Numbered from the stretch's first letter, positions 1-7,279 are shown. The stretch: 64,000 nt of DNA from DASTFY01 sp963769115 (GCA_963769115.1 CAVYKN010000001.1:1-64000), one strand, 5' to 3'. Notes: generated by a model from the sequence alone, not told the origin. Program-made: numbers and translations.

Positions 1-746
1 CCCCCGGCGACGAGCACGGCGCCGATGACCAGATCCGCTTCGGCCACGGTCCGCTCCACCGTGCCCCGGTTCGACGCCAACGTCATGATGCGGCCCTTGT
101 TGATCTGGTCGACCCAGCGCAACCGGTCGAGGTTCTTGTCGAGCAGGAAGACCTCGGCCTCCATGCCCGCCGCGATCCAGGCCGCGTTCCACCCGACGTT
201 GCCCGCGCCCAGCACCACGACGCGCGCGGGTCGGACACCGGGAGCGCCACCCATCAGCACGCCTCGGCCGCCGTTGTGCCGCTCCAGGAACTGCGCCCCC
301 ATCTGCGGCGCCAGCCGACCGGCCACCTCGGACATCGGCGCTAGGAGGGGCAGCGAGCCGTCGGCCTTCTCGACCGTCTCGTAGGCGATGCCGGTCGTCC
401 CCGCGCCGAGGAGCGCCTTGGCCACCTCGGGGTAGGCGGCGAGGTGGAGGTACGTGAACAGCGTGAGGTCCGAGCGCAGGTACGTCAGCTCCTCTCCCTG
501 CGGCTCCTTGACCTTGACGACCATCTGCTTGGACCACGCGTCGGCCGCGGTGGGGACGATCGTCGCCCCGGCCCGCTCGAAGTCCGCGTCCGGGACGGCG
601 GAGTCGACGCCCGCGCCGGCCTCGACGAAGACCTCCACACCGTGGCGTTCGAGCTCGCGCACGCCGTCGGGGGTCAGCGCCACGCGGTGCTCGGCCGTCT
701 TCGTCTCCTTCGGCACCCCGACCGTGAGGGTCCCTCGTGCTGTCAT
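1..746 (-). CDS. ald: Alanine dehydrogenase, cut by the window edge
   Basis: Catalyses NAD-dependent, reversible conversion of L-alanine to pyruvate and ammonia in the cytoplasm. About 248 N-terminal residues are visible. They begin MTARGTLTVGVPKE and contain the family N-terminal pattern VPKETKTAEHRVALTP, the region around the pyruvate-binding Lys (KVKEP), and the start of the nucleotide-binding fold (VVVLGAGNVGWNAA). The C-terminal third lies beyond position 1. The ATG at 746 is preceded by a GGGAGGA ribosome-binding site. An Lrp-type regulator lies just upstream in the same direction, which matches the known control of ald by Lrp/AldR proteins. Confidence 0.93.
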   Translation of the reverse strand, partial: MTARGTLTVGVPKETKTAEHRVALTPDGVRELERHGVEVFVEAGAGVDSAVPDADFERAGATIVPTAADAWSKQMVVKVKEPQGEELTYLRSDLTLFTYLHLAAYPEVAKALLGAGTTGIAYETVEKADGSLPLLAPMSEVAGRLAPQMGAQFLERHNGGRGVLMGGAPGVRPARVVVLGAGNVGWNAAWIAAGMEAEVFLLDKNLDRLRWVDQINKGRIMTLASNRGTVERTVAEADLVIGAVLVAG

Positions 747-780
747 CGCCGGCTGTCCTCCCGTGGCTCGATCCCCGCTG

Positions 781-1305
781 TCAATGCGCGCCCCATGCGT
801 AGGTCTGCTTGACGAGGCTGAGGTAGATGAACGTCTCGGTCGAGCGGACCGCCGGCACCGAGCGGATGCGGTTGGTCAGCGCGAGGAGCGCGGCGTCGTC
901 CTCCACGACCACCTCGCACAGCACGTCGAACGAGCCCGCCGTGACGACGAGGTAGTCGATGTCGGCGAAGGCCTCGAGCTCGTCGGCCACCGCGCTGGTG
1001 TCGCCCTCCACACGAAGGCCGATGAGCGCCATCCGGCGCAGACCGAGCGAGAGCGGGTCGGTCACGGCGACGACCTGCATGGCCCCGGTGTCGATCAGCC
1101 GCTGCACACGCTGGCGGACCGCGGCCTCGGAGAGGCCCACGGCCGAGGCCAAGCGGGTGTAGGGGAGGCGGCCGTCGAACTGGAGCTGCTCGATGATCGC
1201 CCGGTCGGTGTCGTCGAGGCCGTGTCCGTCGTGGCTGGGCCCGTTGTGGCTGGGACCGTTCCGCCGGTGGGACGAGCGGCGAGGCGGGTCAGCGCTCATC
1301 GCCAC
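781..1305 (-). CDS. Lrp/AsnC-family transcriptional regulator
   Basis: A 174-residue DNA-binding regulator. An N-terminal helix-turn-helix covers about residues 30-75 (DDTDRAIIEQLQFDGRLPYT, then LSEAAVRQRVQRL). A C-terminal RAM ligand-binding domain covers about 85-165. It sits 34 bp upstream of ald in the same orientation, so control of alanine dehydrogenase, as by AldR of mycobacteria, is the simplest inference. The first 25 residues are polar and His/Ser-rich with a repeated GPSHNGPSHDG stretch, and are probably disordered. Start choice is between the two nearby ATGs at 1305 and 1299. Confidence 0.88.
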   Translation of the reverse strand: MAMSADPPRRSSHRRNGPSHNGPSHDGHGLDDTDRAIIEQLQFDGRLPYTRLASAVGLSEAAVRQRVQRLIDTGAMQVVAVTDPLSLGLRRMALIGLRVEGDTSAVADELEAFADIDYLVVTAGSFDVLCEVVVEDDAALLALTNRIRSVPAVRSTETFIYLSLVKQTYAWGAH

Positions 1306-1381
1306 GGACTCTCGCGCCGCGACCGCCCACCCGGCAAGGAAGGCGTCATGAAGGGCTTGCCCCGACGCGCGGGGCGAGCGC

Positions 1382-1387
1382 TAGCGT
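1382..1387 (+). promoter_or_regulatory. Leaderless-type -10 hexamer (TAGCGT)
   Basis: TAGCGT lies 10 nt before the ATG at 1398. It fits the TA(C/G)NNT motif that recurs just upstream of start codons across this window. Confidence 0.45.
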
Positions 1388-1397
1388 CCGCCTGCAC

Positions 1398-2340
1398 ATG
1401 CCAAGTACCACCCGCCATCCGAGCCGCAACCCTCCTCGCGTCGCCCTGGCTCCCGAAGGCGCCCCCGAGTGGCTGCAGACCGCCATCATCGAGGGAGGCG
1501 GCCACCTGGTCCCTGTCGACAAGGCGGAGGCGCTGATCTGGGCCAACCCCCGTGACCCCGCCGGCCTGGCTGATGCCCTCCACGACGCTCCGGACCTCCG
1601 TTGGGTCCAGCTGCCCTTCGCCGGGGTGGAGGAGTACGTGCACCTCATCGACGACGAGCGCCTCTGGACCTGTGGCAAGGGCGTCTACGCCGAGCCGGTC
1701 GCGGAGCTGGCGCTGACGCTGGCCGTGTCCGGGCTGCGGGGCCTCGGCACGTACGCCCGTGCCGACAAGTGGGAGGGGCCACAGGGCCGCAACCTCCTGG
1801 GCGGCCGGGTGACGATCCTCGGCGGCGGCGGGATCACGGAGTCGCTCCTGCGGCTGCTGCAACCCTTCGACTGCCACGTCACCGTGGTCCGCAACCGGGT
1901 GCAACCCATGGACGGCGCCGACGACGTGCTCGAGGCCGACCGCTACTACGACGCGCTCCCGGGCGCCGACGCGGTGTTCCTCGCGCTCGGCGCTCACGCC
2001 CGAGACGATCGGCATCATCAGCGCCGACGAGCTGTCCCTCATGGAGCGCCACGCCTGGTTGATCAACGTCGCTCGCGGCGCCCACGTCGTCACGGACGAC
2101 CTCGTGGTCGCGCTGCGCTCGGGCACCATCGGCGGAGCCGGTCTCGACGTCACCGAACCGGAGCCGCTCCCTGCGGGCCATCCGCTGTTCGGGCTGCCGA
2201 ACTGCTTCATCACCCCGCACGTCGGCAACACGCCCGAGATGGCCAAGCCGCTGCTGGCGGCCCGCATCACCGCCAACGTCCGCCGCTTCGCCGAGGGCGA
2301 GGAGCTGATCGGGCCGGTGGAGCCCGAGCTCGGTTACTGA
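1398..2340 (+). CDS. D-isomer-specific 2-hydroxyacid dehydrogenase, frameshifted as sequenced
   Basis: NAD(P)-dependent oxidoreductase of the D-2-hydroxyacid dehydrogenase family; substrate unknown. The first frame gives the catalytic-domain start and a Rossmann motif (VTILGGGGITESLLRLL). The frame then breaks near 1989 and the C-terminal part continues in the next frame (HAWLINVARGAH, then the catalytic His in ITPHVGNTPEM). Removing one G near 1989-1991 joins FLAL to ALTPETIGIIS and gives an intact 313-residue protein of normal family length. The uncorrected frame reads on into the next gene and should not be taken as one 521-residue protein. Confidence 0.8.
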
Positions 2341-2351
2341 TCGGGCCGCCG

Positions 2352-2963
2352 GTGGAGAGCCCGCTGGAGGAGCCGTTCCCGGCCCTCCCGCCGATCGACG
2401 CCGCCAGGCTGGTGGGCCTCCTGGCCGACGACGACCGGCGACGCGTGGTGGCGGCGTTGGTACTCGGCGCGGTGGACACGGACGCCGTGGTGGAGGCGTC
2501 ATCGCTCACTGTCGCCCGGGCCGGACGCGCCCTGGCCCGGCTCGCGGACGCCGGGCTGGTCGAGCGGGGGAGCGACGGCACGCTCGTGCTCCTGGAGCAG
2601 GCGTTCGCCGCCGCGGCTCGGGCCGGAGCGGGCGGCGGTGGGGCCGGCGGAGAAGCCTCTAGCCGGGCCGTCGCGGCGGGTCCGGTGGGGCCGACCGACG
2701 AGGCCACGCTGGTCCTGAGCAGGTTCGTGAGGGACGGCCGGCTGATGTCGATCCCGAGCAGCCACACGAAGCGCCTCGTCGTCCTCGAGCTCCTGGCCCA
2801 GGAGTTCGAGCCCGGCCGCCGCTACAGCGAGTCGATGGTCAACCTGCTGCTCGGCCGCTGGCACCCGGACACCGCGGCCCTTCGCCGCTACCTGGTCGAC
2901 GAGGGGTTCCTGGACCGCGCTGGAGGGGAGTACTGGCGGGCCGGCGGGCCGGTCCCTCTCTGA
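2352..2963 (+). CDS. DUF2087 domain protein with a winged-helix-like N-terminus
   Basis: About 203 residues from a GTG at 2352. An N-terminal helical region (DAARLVGLLADDDRRRVVAA) resembles an ArsR-like winged helix. A glycine/alanine linker follows. The C-terminal ~70 residues (KRLVVLELLAQEFEPGRRYS, then LRRYLVDEGFLDR) match the DUF2087 family, which usually accompanies putative transcriptional regulators. It starts 11 bp after the dehydrogenase and probably shares its transcript. Target and ligand are unknown. Confidence 0.72.
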   Translation: MESPLEEPFPALPPIDAARLVGLLADDDRRRVVAALVLGAVDTDAVVEASSLTVARAGRALARLADAGLVERGSDGTLVLLEQAFAAAARAGAGGGGAGGEASSRAVAAGPVGPTDEATLVLSRFVRDGRLMSIPSSHTKRLVVLELLAQEFEPGRRYSESMVNLLLGRWHPDTAALRRYLVDEGFLDRAGGEYWRAGGPVPL

Positions 2964-3006
2964 GCACCGGGCGGGGTCGCCGGTCTACGGTCCGCACATC
3001 GCCACG

Positions 3007-3594
3007 TTGTACGAGCGTCTCGGGGTCGATCCGGGTGCCAGCCAGGCGGACATCCGCGCCGCCTACCGGCGCCTGGCCCAGCGTGTCCATCCGGACCGGG
3101 GTGGGCCGGGCTCCGAGGCCGCCATGGCCGCGGTCAACGAAGCGTGGCGGGTGCTCGGCGATCCGGCGCGCCGGGCGAACTACGACGCCTCGCTCCGGCC
3201 ACGCGCGGTCGTCGTCGGCGCGCCCGCGTCGACGGTGCCTCGTCCCGCGCCCGTCGCAGAGGCGGAGGAGGGCCGGTCCTTCTTCGCCGTGGCCCTGCCG
3301 TGGATGCTCGTGCTCGGGGTGCTGGGCGGCATCTTCCTCTTCACCGCCTACGCGCGCGACGGGCTGGGTGGCGGCTCCGGCACCACCGTGCCCGGGGAGA
3401 GCGTGGACGGCGTCGTCGGCATCGGCTCGTGCATCGTCCTCGACTCCCGGGCCCGGGCCGTCGAGACGACGTGTGGCGGTCCGCACATCGGCGTGACGGA
3501 GGCCATCGTGGCCGCCCGGGCCGCGTGCCCGCTCGGCACCGAGGGCTACTACAGCCTCGACGGCGTCCGCCTGGTCTGCATCAGCCGGGACTGA
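3007..3594 (+). CDS. Membrane protein with an N-terminal J domain
   Basis: 195 residues from a TTG. Residues 1-65 form a DnaJ J domain with the diagnostic HPD (VHPDRGG) needed to stimulate an Hsp70. A short linker leads to one transmembrane helix at about 95-115 (LPWMLVLGVLGGIFLFTAYA). The remaining ~75 residues are predicted outside and contain four cysteines. No Gly/Phe or zinc-finger regions of true DnaJ are present, so this is a membrane-tethered J protein, not the housekeeping chaperone. Its Hsp70 partner is not in the window. Confidence 0.75.
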   Translation: MYERLGVDPGASQADIRAAYRRLAQRVHPDRGGPGSEAAMAAVNEAWRVLGDPARRANYDASLRPRAVVVGAPASTVPRPAPVAEAEEGRSFFAVALPWMLVLGVLGGIFLFTAYARDGLGGGSGTTVPGESVDGVVGIGSCIVLDSRARAVETTCGGPHIGVTEAIVAARAACPLGTEGYYSLDGVRLVCISRD

Positions 3595-3829
3595 CCGTTC
3601 CAGGCTGACGCCAAGGCTGGCCTCCCTTCCCGGCGCGGCGGCCATCAGAGGGATCTGCGGACCGGTCCCGCTGCCCCCGCGGCGGATCTCTGAGGAGATC
3701 GCGCCGATCCCGGCGCGTTCGACTCCGACCTCCGCCGGGTGCATCCGTCCGTGGCACAAGCGATGTGGTCGGCGCGGGGTCCGGGCCCGGGGCGGCCGGG
3801 ACCTCGGTGGTAGGGTTTCAGGCCGCTGA

Positions 3830-3902
3830 GGGCGATTAGCTCAGTTGGAAGAGCGCCACGTTCACACCGTGGAGGTCATGGGATCGAGGCCCGTATCGCC
3901 CA
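3830..3902 (+). tRNA. tRNA-Val (anticodon CAC)
   Basis: Cloverleaf of 73 nt: acceptor stem GGGCGAT/ATCGCCC, D arm with GG, anticodon stem CCACG/CGTGG around loop TTCACAC (anticodon CAC), T stem ATGGG/CCCGT. CCA is not encoded. The T loop reads ATCGAGG, so position 54 is A where bacteria almost always have T. The 3' half is repeated at 6342-6390, marking this gene as the integration site of an element. Confidence 0.93.
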
Positions 3903-3906
3903 CGGA
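3858..3906 (+). repeat. Left attachment repeat (tRNA-Val 3' half)
   Basis: 49 bp from ACGTTCACACCGTGGAGGT to CGCCCACGGA, completing the functional tRNA. It matches 6342-6390 except at 3877 (C here, A there). Confidence 0.88.
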
Positions 3907-3948
3907 TCTACTAGGACTTTCGCGTTAGACCGGTCCAGCCCAAAGTGG

Positions 3949-4167
3949 ATAGGGGACCCCTGGGCTTCCCGCGGCCACCGTCTGGACCCCAACGCGGTCC
4001 AGCGCGCCCAGACTCTGTGCACCAGCTGCCCTGTGCGCCGTGACTGTGCCACGGACGCGCTGCGGTCTGCCTACTGGCCCCTGGGGGTGGTGGCTGGCGT
4101 GGTGGTAGGTGGGGGTCGCGGCGCGGAGCACGTCACGCGCCGTGACCTAGAAGCCGCGCTGGCTTAG
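3949..4167 (+). pseudogene. WhiB-like fragment lacking a start codon
   Basis: The open frame ends with a typical WhiB iron-sulfur cluster pattern, LCTSCPVRRDCATDAL, followed by a GVVAGV segment in place of the usual GVWGG and a basic tail ending at 4167. WhiB proteins are actinobacterial Fe-S transcription factors and are common on actinophages. No ATG, GTG or TTG exists in frame between here and the tRNA, and the first of the four cluster cysteines is missing. Joining the element ends in a circle does not supply a start either (a TGA lies just inside the other end). Best read as a remnant; the 5' limit given is arbitrary. Confidence 0.5.
3950..3960. repeat. Arm-like site TAGGGGACCCC, left end
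   Basis: Near-palindromic 11-mer 43 bp inside the left attachment repeat. The same 11-mer occurs twice near the right end (6226-6236 and 6238-6248). Confidence 0.5.
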
Positions 4168-4355
4168 GGCCGTCCTCTGGCCCCAGGACCGCAACGGGCA
4201 CCCTGAATCCATCGCAGACCGTCGCACGCAGCAGACGGGCACACAGGCAGCGTGGGGACGACCGCAGGGCCACCATGCGAACGTCCGTACGCATCTGCTA
4301 GACCGCAGGGAAGGCAGGACCACAACCTGAATCCCCCACGAAGGAGAGTCCTGCC

Positions 4356-4547
4356 ATGCCCCTTTCTCCCGGCACCCCAGGCGTCCAGGCTGCAGCCATG
4401 GCTGGTGTAGCGAAGCCGGTCCGTGGTGCCGTCTGGAACGCTGACCCTGCCACCGTCCAGCGGCACGCCGCGGAAGCACCCCAGCTGTGGGACGCCATAC
4501 GTGCCCTGGTGGACACCGTGGACGAGCAGTTCCCACCGTTCGGGTAG
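4356..4547 (+). CDS. Element-encoded 63-residue protein, function unknown
   Basis: Begins MPLSPGTPGVQAAAMAGVAK. It is preceded by a strong ribosome-binding site (AAGGAGAG, 7 nt before the ATG), the clearest support that it is real. The second half is acidic and helical (ATVQRHAAEAPQLWDAIRAL, then DTVDEQFPPFG). No family is recognised. The 188 bp before it, after the WhiB-like remnant, hold no convincing gene. Confidence 0.55.
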   Translation: MPLSPGTPGVQAAAMAGVAKPVRGAVWNADPATVQRHAAEAPQLWDAIRALVDTVDEQFPPFG

Positions 4548-4661
4548 GACCAGTCCAGCGCCTTAGCTGGCGTCGTTCAAGAGTCAGAGCGCCTCGGGTG
4601 GACCGCGACCGTTCGCGTGGCCACGATCACCAGGTCGCCTGTCGGTCTCTTCGGGGTGCGA

Positions 4662-4667
4662 TACCGT
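4662..4667 (+). promoter_or_regulatory. Leaderless-type -10 hexamer (TACCGT) inside the element
   Basis: TACCGT followed by exactly 7 nt and the ATG at 4675. The same arrangement precedes many chromosomal genes here, so the element gene appears adapted to this host's promoters. Confidence 0.5.
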
Positions 4668-4674
4668 AGGCGGA

Positions 4675-4992
4675 ATGTGCCAGAGTTGTGTGACCCAGGC
4701 CGAGCAGGCGTTGACGACCACACTGGTAGTTGCCGCGCTCGCACGGGAGCCGGTACACCGGGCGCTCTCGCGGCTGGGGCTCGTTGCGGAATCGGATCTG
4801 GTGGCTCGCGACGTGCGAACCGTGGCGTTTCTTCGGGCCCTTGATCTCGATCCGGTCGCTGTGCTCGATGCTGAGACGGTGGCGGCCGCGGATTGCTGGA
4901 CCTACGCGGACAGCCCTGCTGCTCGTTTTCGTGCTCGGAAGCGAGCTTCGGCCCTACCCATAGGGTCCCAAAGTTTGCTGAGCGCCATATAG
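4675..4992 (+). CDS. Element-encoded 105-residue protein with an N-terminal CxxC
   Basis: Starts MCQSCVTQAEQALTTTLVVA and is otherwise rich in Ala, Leu and Val with predicted helices (VAALAREPVHRALSRLGLVA). The CxxC could bind metal or be redox active; no family is recognised. A leaderless-type promoter sits 7 nt upstream. Its last 91 bp overlap, convergently, the end of the membrane-hydrolase gene. In the overlap an imperfect palindrome makes both strands encode ARFRARKRA. Confidence 0.5.
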   Translation: MCQSCVTQAEQALTTTLVVAALAREPVHRALSRLGLVAESDLVARDVRTVAFLRALDLDPVAVLDAETVAAADCWTYADSPAARFRARKRASALPIGSQSLLSAI

Positions 4993-5819
4993 ACGCTCGC
5001 CAGAAGCGCTACCGCCACGGGAAGCACGATCCACGGGTTCACGTTCGGAAGGCTGCGGGCCTGGATCCACCACGGCGCGGTCCAAGACCAATCAAAGGGA
5101 TAGCCTCGACGTGACTGTCCGTCGATTACTGGCGTTGCGATGAGATGGGCCCAAGTGAACCAAGCGACCATGCGAGCGATCCCGAAGAAGAAGGTCGCTC
5201 GATACAGAGCGAGCAGGGCTCGCTCGGGCATCACACGGCCAAGTTGAGCCCAGCCGTGCGCGTCTGGCGGCACGACATTTTGGCGCCAGAAGTCGCGGGT
5301 GAGCACACGCCATCCCGCCAGTACGACGAGCAGCCAGAACAGATCCATGACGAAGCCGAAGCTCGAGTAGTACGCGGCTGCGTCAAGGTATTTGCCGCCG
5401 CCTTTGGTGGCAGCATACGCCCAGATCTCTAAAGTCCAATTCATCGTGTAGAAGGGGAAGAGCAGCATCGTGCCAACACTGTCGCTCACATCAGTGAGGA
5501 CGTGCGCGGCGAATCCCAAGACATAGCCGACAGTGAAGGCGCGGTTTCGTCGCCAGAGCCACAGCAACAAGGCCACTACGATTCCAAAACCTAACGTGTG
5601 AGTGAAGCCCATGCCCGGCCAACCACGGTGCCATTGCTCGGGCACCGATGACCCATAGTGACGGCCGTTGATGGTGATGCCGTACACCCAGAACTTCGAG
5701 AGGAAGTCTGGCGTGAAATCGCCCAGCCAGATCCCGAAGAAGCTGACCCTTCCCATCCATCGCTTGGGCAGGTGCGCCTGTATCGCGTAGATCTCGAACT
5801 GATGCGCGGCCCAGCTCAT
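4902..5819 (-). CDS. YdjM-like membrane-bound metal-dependent hydrolase (element copy)
   Basis: About 305 residues starting MSWAAHQFEIYAIQAHLPKR. Several transmembrane helices and the conserved residues HRGWPGMGFTHT and HVLTDVSD resemble the YdjM/DUF457 family of putative membrane hydrolases, whose His/Asp residues would bind metal. The ATG at 5819 overlaps the stop of the upstream gene (ATGA), so translation is coupled. A close relative lies on the chromosome at 9450-10364 (FLSKFWVYG, HRGWPGMG, GGKYLDAAAYYSSFG and MPERALLALYR-like segments shared). Substrate unknown. Confidence 0.72.
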   Translation of the reverse strand: MSWAAHQFEIYAIQAHLPKRWMGRVSFFGIWLGDFTPDFLSKFWVYGITINGRHYGSSVPEQWHRGWPGMGFTHTLGFGIVVALLLWLWRRNRAFTVGYVLGFAAHVLTDVSDSVGTMLLFPFYTMNWTLEIWAYAATKGGGKYLDAAAYYSSFGFVMDLFWLLVVLAGWRVLTRDFWRQNVVPPDAHGWAQLGRVMPERALLALYRATFFFGIARMVAWFTWAHLIATPVIDGQSRRGYPFDWSWTAPWWIQARSLPNVNPWIVLPVAVALLASVYMALSKLWDPMGRAEARFRARKRAAGLSA

Positions 5820-6046
5820 GGGTCGGTCGCTCGGCCAGCCCGGCGCTGCAACACATCCCAGGCGATTGGCCCGAACCACACCGTGGCCACGAGCCACAGA
5901 GGACCGACGAACCAAGTAAGGAGCCACTTCTGCCAGATCCCGGCCAAGGCATAGGTCACAAAGGCGATCGCATACCACACCGCTGCCTCACGACCCGACA
6001 GTCGTCGCTCGCCCAGATGATCGACGTCAACCGGACTTACCGCCAT
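5816..6046 (-). CDS. Small two-helix membrane protein coupled to the YdjM-like gene (element copy)
   Basis: 76 residues beginning MAVSPVDVDHLGERRLSG, with hydrophobic segments (AAVWYAIAFVTYALAGIW and LLTWFVGPLWLVATVWFG). A GGAGGGG ribosome-binding site precedes the ATG. Its stop overlaps the next start. The chromosomal counterpart at 9182 has the same layout (ERTLSPGAEWAWYVVAGVTY, LLTWLVGPAWVVATLWFG). The iterons at 6092-6182 lie directly upstream and could control this operon. Confidence 0.65.
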   Translation of the reverse strand: MAVSPVDVDHLGERRLSGREAAVWYAIAFVTYALAGIWQKWLLTWFVGPLWLVATVWFGPIAWDVLQRRAGRATDP

Positions 6047-6091
6047 GTGCCCCTCCGCTTTTCGGTCCGGGGCACCTACCCAGGGGCTGAC

Positions 6092-6182
6092 GCGCCTACG
6101 CGCACCCACCCCACGACGCGCCTACGCGCATCCACCCCTCCCGCGCCTACACGCGTGCCCCCAGCCTACGCGTATCCACCCC
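6092..6182. repeat. Four iterons near the right end of the tRNA-Val element
   Basis: Imperfect direct repeats of GCGCCTACGCGCAYCCACCCC start near 6092, 6118, 6143 and 6162, spaced 19-26 bp; the first two differ at one base. Each contains a CTACRCG core. They lie between the start of the minus-strand membrane operon (6046) and the right attachment repeat, so they may be an operator or recombinase/excisionase arm sites. They are too short and too closely spaced for a CRISPR array. Confidence 0.65.
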
Positions 6183-6225
6183 ACACCGTGAGGCAGCGCG
6201 TCTAGCCGGTTCCTGACGCGGTTAT

Positions 6226-6248
6226 TAGGGGACCCCATAGGGGACCCC
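6226..6248. repeat. Two arm-like sites TAGGGGACCCC, right end
   Basis: Copies at 6226-6236 and 6238-6248, 12 bp apart and 93 bp inside the right attachment repeat. They match the single copy at 3950-3960 exactly. Together with the iterons, the 363 bp from 6047 to 6409 hold only such sites and no gene. Confidence 0.55.
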
Positions 6249-6341
6249 AACTGTGCGTACAGCGTGGGATTCGCTGGAACGGGTGCGAGACAAAATGCCT
6301 AGTAGTTCGCATCGCATCAGACAGCATGGGACGGCTGGCTG

Positions 6342-6390
6342 ACGTTCACACCGTGGAGGTAATGGGATCGAGGCCCGTATCGCCCACGGA
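6342..6390 (+). repeat. Right attachment repeat (displaced tRNA-Val 3' half)
   Basis: 49-bp copy of 3858-3906 with one difference (A at 6361). No 5' half precedes it, so it is not a tRNA gene. Confidence 0.88.
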
Positions 6391-6409
6391 GATGGTCTAT
6401 GGCGGGTGC

Positions 6410-6988
6410 TCAGGCCGGTTCGTAGGTGGCGATGAGCACGCCGGTCGTCGTGGTGACGCACTCGACCAGACGCAGAGGCGTGTGCTCGCTGCCGTCCGTG
6501 AACAACCGCCGGCCGGTGCCCAGCACGAGCGGGTGGATCAACACGACGAACCGGTCGACCAGGCCGTGGCGGAGGAGCGTCTGGACGAGCTCACCGCTGC
6601 CGAGCACGGTGAGGTCGGCGTCGCCCCGCCGCAGCTCCTCCACCGCGGCGGCGACATCACCCTCGAGCAGCGTCGCGTTCCACCCGAGCGGTGCCCTCAG
6701 CGTGCGTGATGCCACGTACTTCGGCATCGGGTTGATGTGGGCGGCGACCGGGTTGCTGTCGCCCTGCGGCTCCCACGACGCCGCGAGGTCCTCGAACGTG
6801 CGCCGACCGAGGAGCAGCGCGCCGCCGGAGGCCATGCCGGCGCCGAGCTTCTCGCCCATGACCTCATCGCCGTAAGGCGGCTCCCAGCCCCCGAACGGGA
6901 AGCCGTCGCGGGGATCCTCGTCGGCGCGACCGGGCGCCTGCATCACGCCGTCCAGCGTGACGTGGTCGAGAACAGTGACGATGGCCAT
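6410..6988 (-). CDS. Dihydrofolate-reductase-like family protein (RibD C-terminal type)
   Basis: 192 residues with the RibD C-terminal/DHFR fold: N-terminal MAIVTVLDHVTLDGVMQAPG, then GALLLGRRTFEDLAASW, a nucleotide-binding VLGSGELVQTLL and a C-terminal hairpin. Such stand-alone proteins are predicted NADPH-dependent reductases of unknown substrate. An AGGAGGAGA ribosome-binding site lies before the ATG. The gene sits just outside the right end of the tRNA-Val element. Confidence 0.82.
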   Translation of the reverse strand: MAIVTVLDHVTLDGVMQAPGRADEDPRDGFPFGGWEPPYGDEVMGEKLGAGMASGGALLLGRRTFEDLAASWEPQGDSNPVAAHINPMPKYVASRTLRAPLGWNATLLEGDVAAAVEELRRGDADLTVLGSGELVQTLLRHGLVDRFVVLIHPLVLGTGRRLFTDGSEHTPLRLVECVTTTTGVLIATYEPA

Positions 6989-7051
6989 GGCGGATCTCCT
7001 CCTGCCCCACAGTGAGGACGACCAGAGCGGGCCGCACTCATCGCCAGCTGC

Positions 7052-7279
7052 TCAGTGCTTCTTCGCGGTGGCCTTCCCGCCCTTGCGTCCGGCGGCCTTG
7101 TGCTGGGCCGTCGTGCCGCCCTGGTTGCTCTTGCCGCTGCCGGAGTGCGATGCCTTCCCGCCGTGCTCCGAGGCCTTGGGCGAGTTGGCGATCTTGGCAG
7201 CCCGCTCCTTGGACATGCCCTTGTCCTTCAGGGCCTCGTACTGCTTCTCGTTCTTGACGTTGGCCGACTTCGACGGCAT
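7052..7279 (-). CDS. Small basic KGG-type protein (DUF7218-like)
   Basis: 75 residues from the ATG at 7279 (MPSKSANVKNEKQYEALKDK), with a GAAGGAGGAG ribosome-binding site. An N-terminal helical half is followed by a low-complexity Gly/Ser/Lys half ending KAAGRKGGKATAKKH. Such KGG-repeat proteins occur in stress-response contexts. Function unproven. Confidence 0.7.
   Translation of the reverse strand: MPSKSANVKNEKQYEALKDKGMSKERAAKIANSPKASEHGGKASHSGSGKSNQGGTTAQHKAAGRKGGKATAKKH

Larger units (their letters stand above)
3858..6390. mobile_element. Small integrated element in tRNA-Val without a recombinase gene
   Basis: A segment of about 2.5 kb bounded by two 49-bp copies of the tRNA-Val 3' half (3858-3906 and 6342-6390) that differ at one position. 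Inside are a WhiB-like fragment, a 63-residue gene, a 105-residue gene and a two-gene membrane-protein operon. Three copies of TAGGGGACCCC lie near the two ends and four iterons lie beside the right one. The segment is more A/T-rich than its flanks. No tyrosine or serine recombinase reading frame is visible, so the element is either non-autonomous or decayed. Confidence 0.82.

Noticed and set aside
1398..2963. A single 521-residue protein
   Set aside because: It joins the first half of a dehydrogenase to a DUF2087 gene through a wrong frame; the true dehydrogenase end is in another frame up to 2340.
6092..6182. CRISPR array
   Set aside because: Repeats are imperfect, spaced 19-26 bp with almost no spacer, and no cas gene is near.
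6342..6390. A second tRNA-Val gene
   Set aside because: Only the 3' half is present; there is no acceptor 5' strand or D arm.
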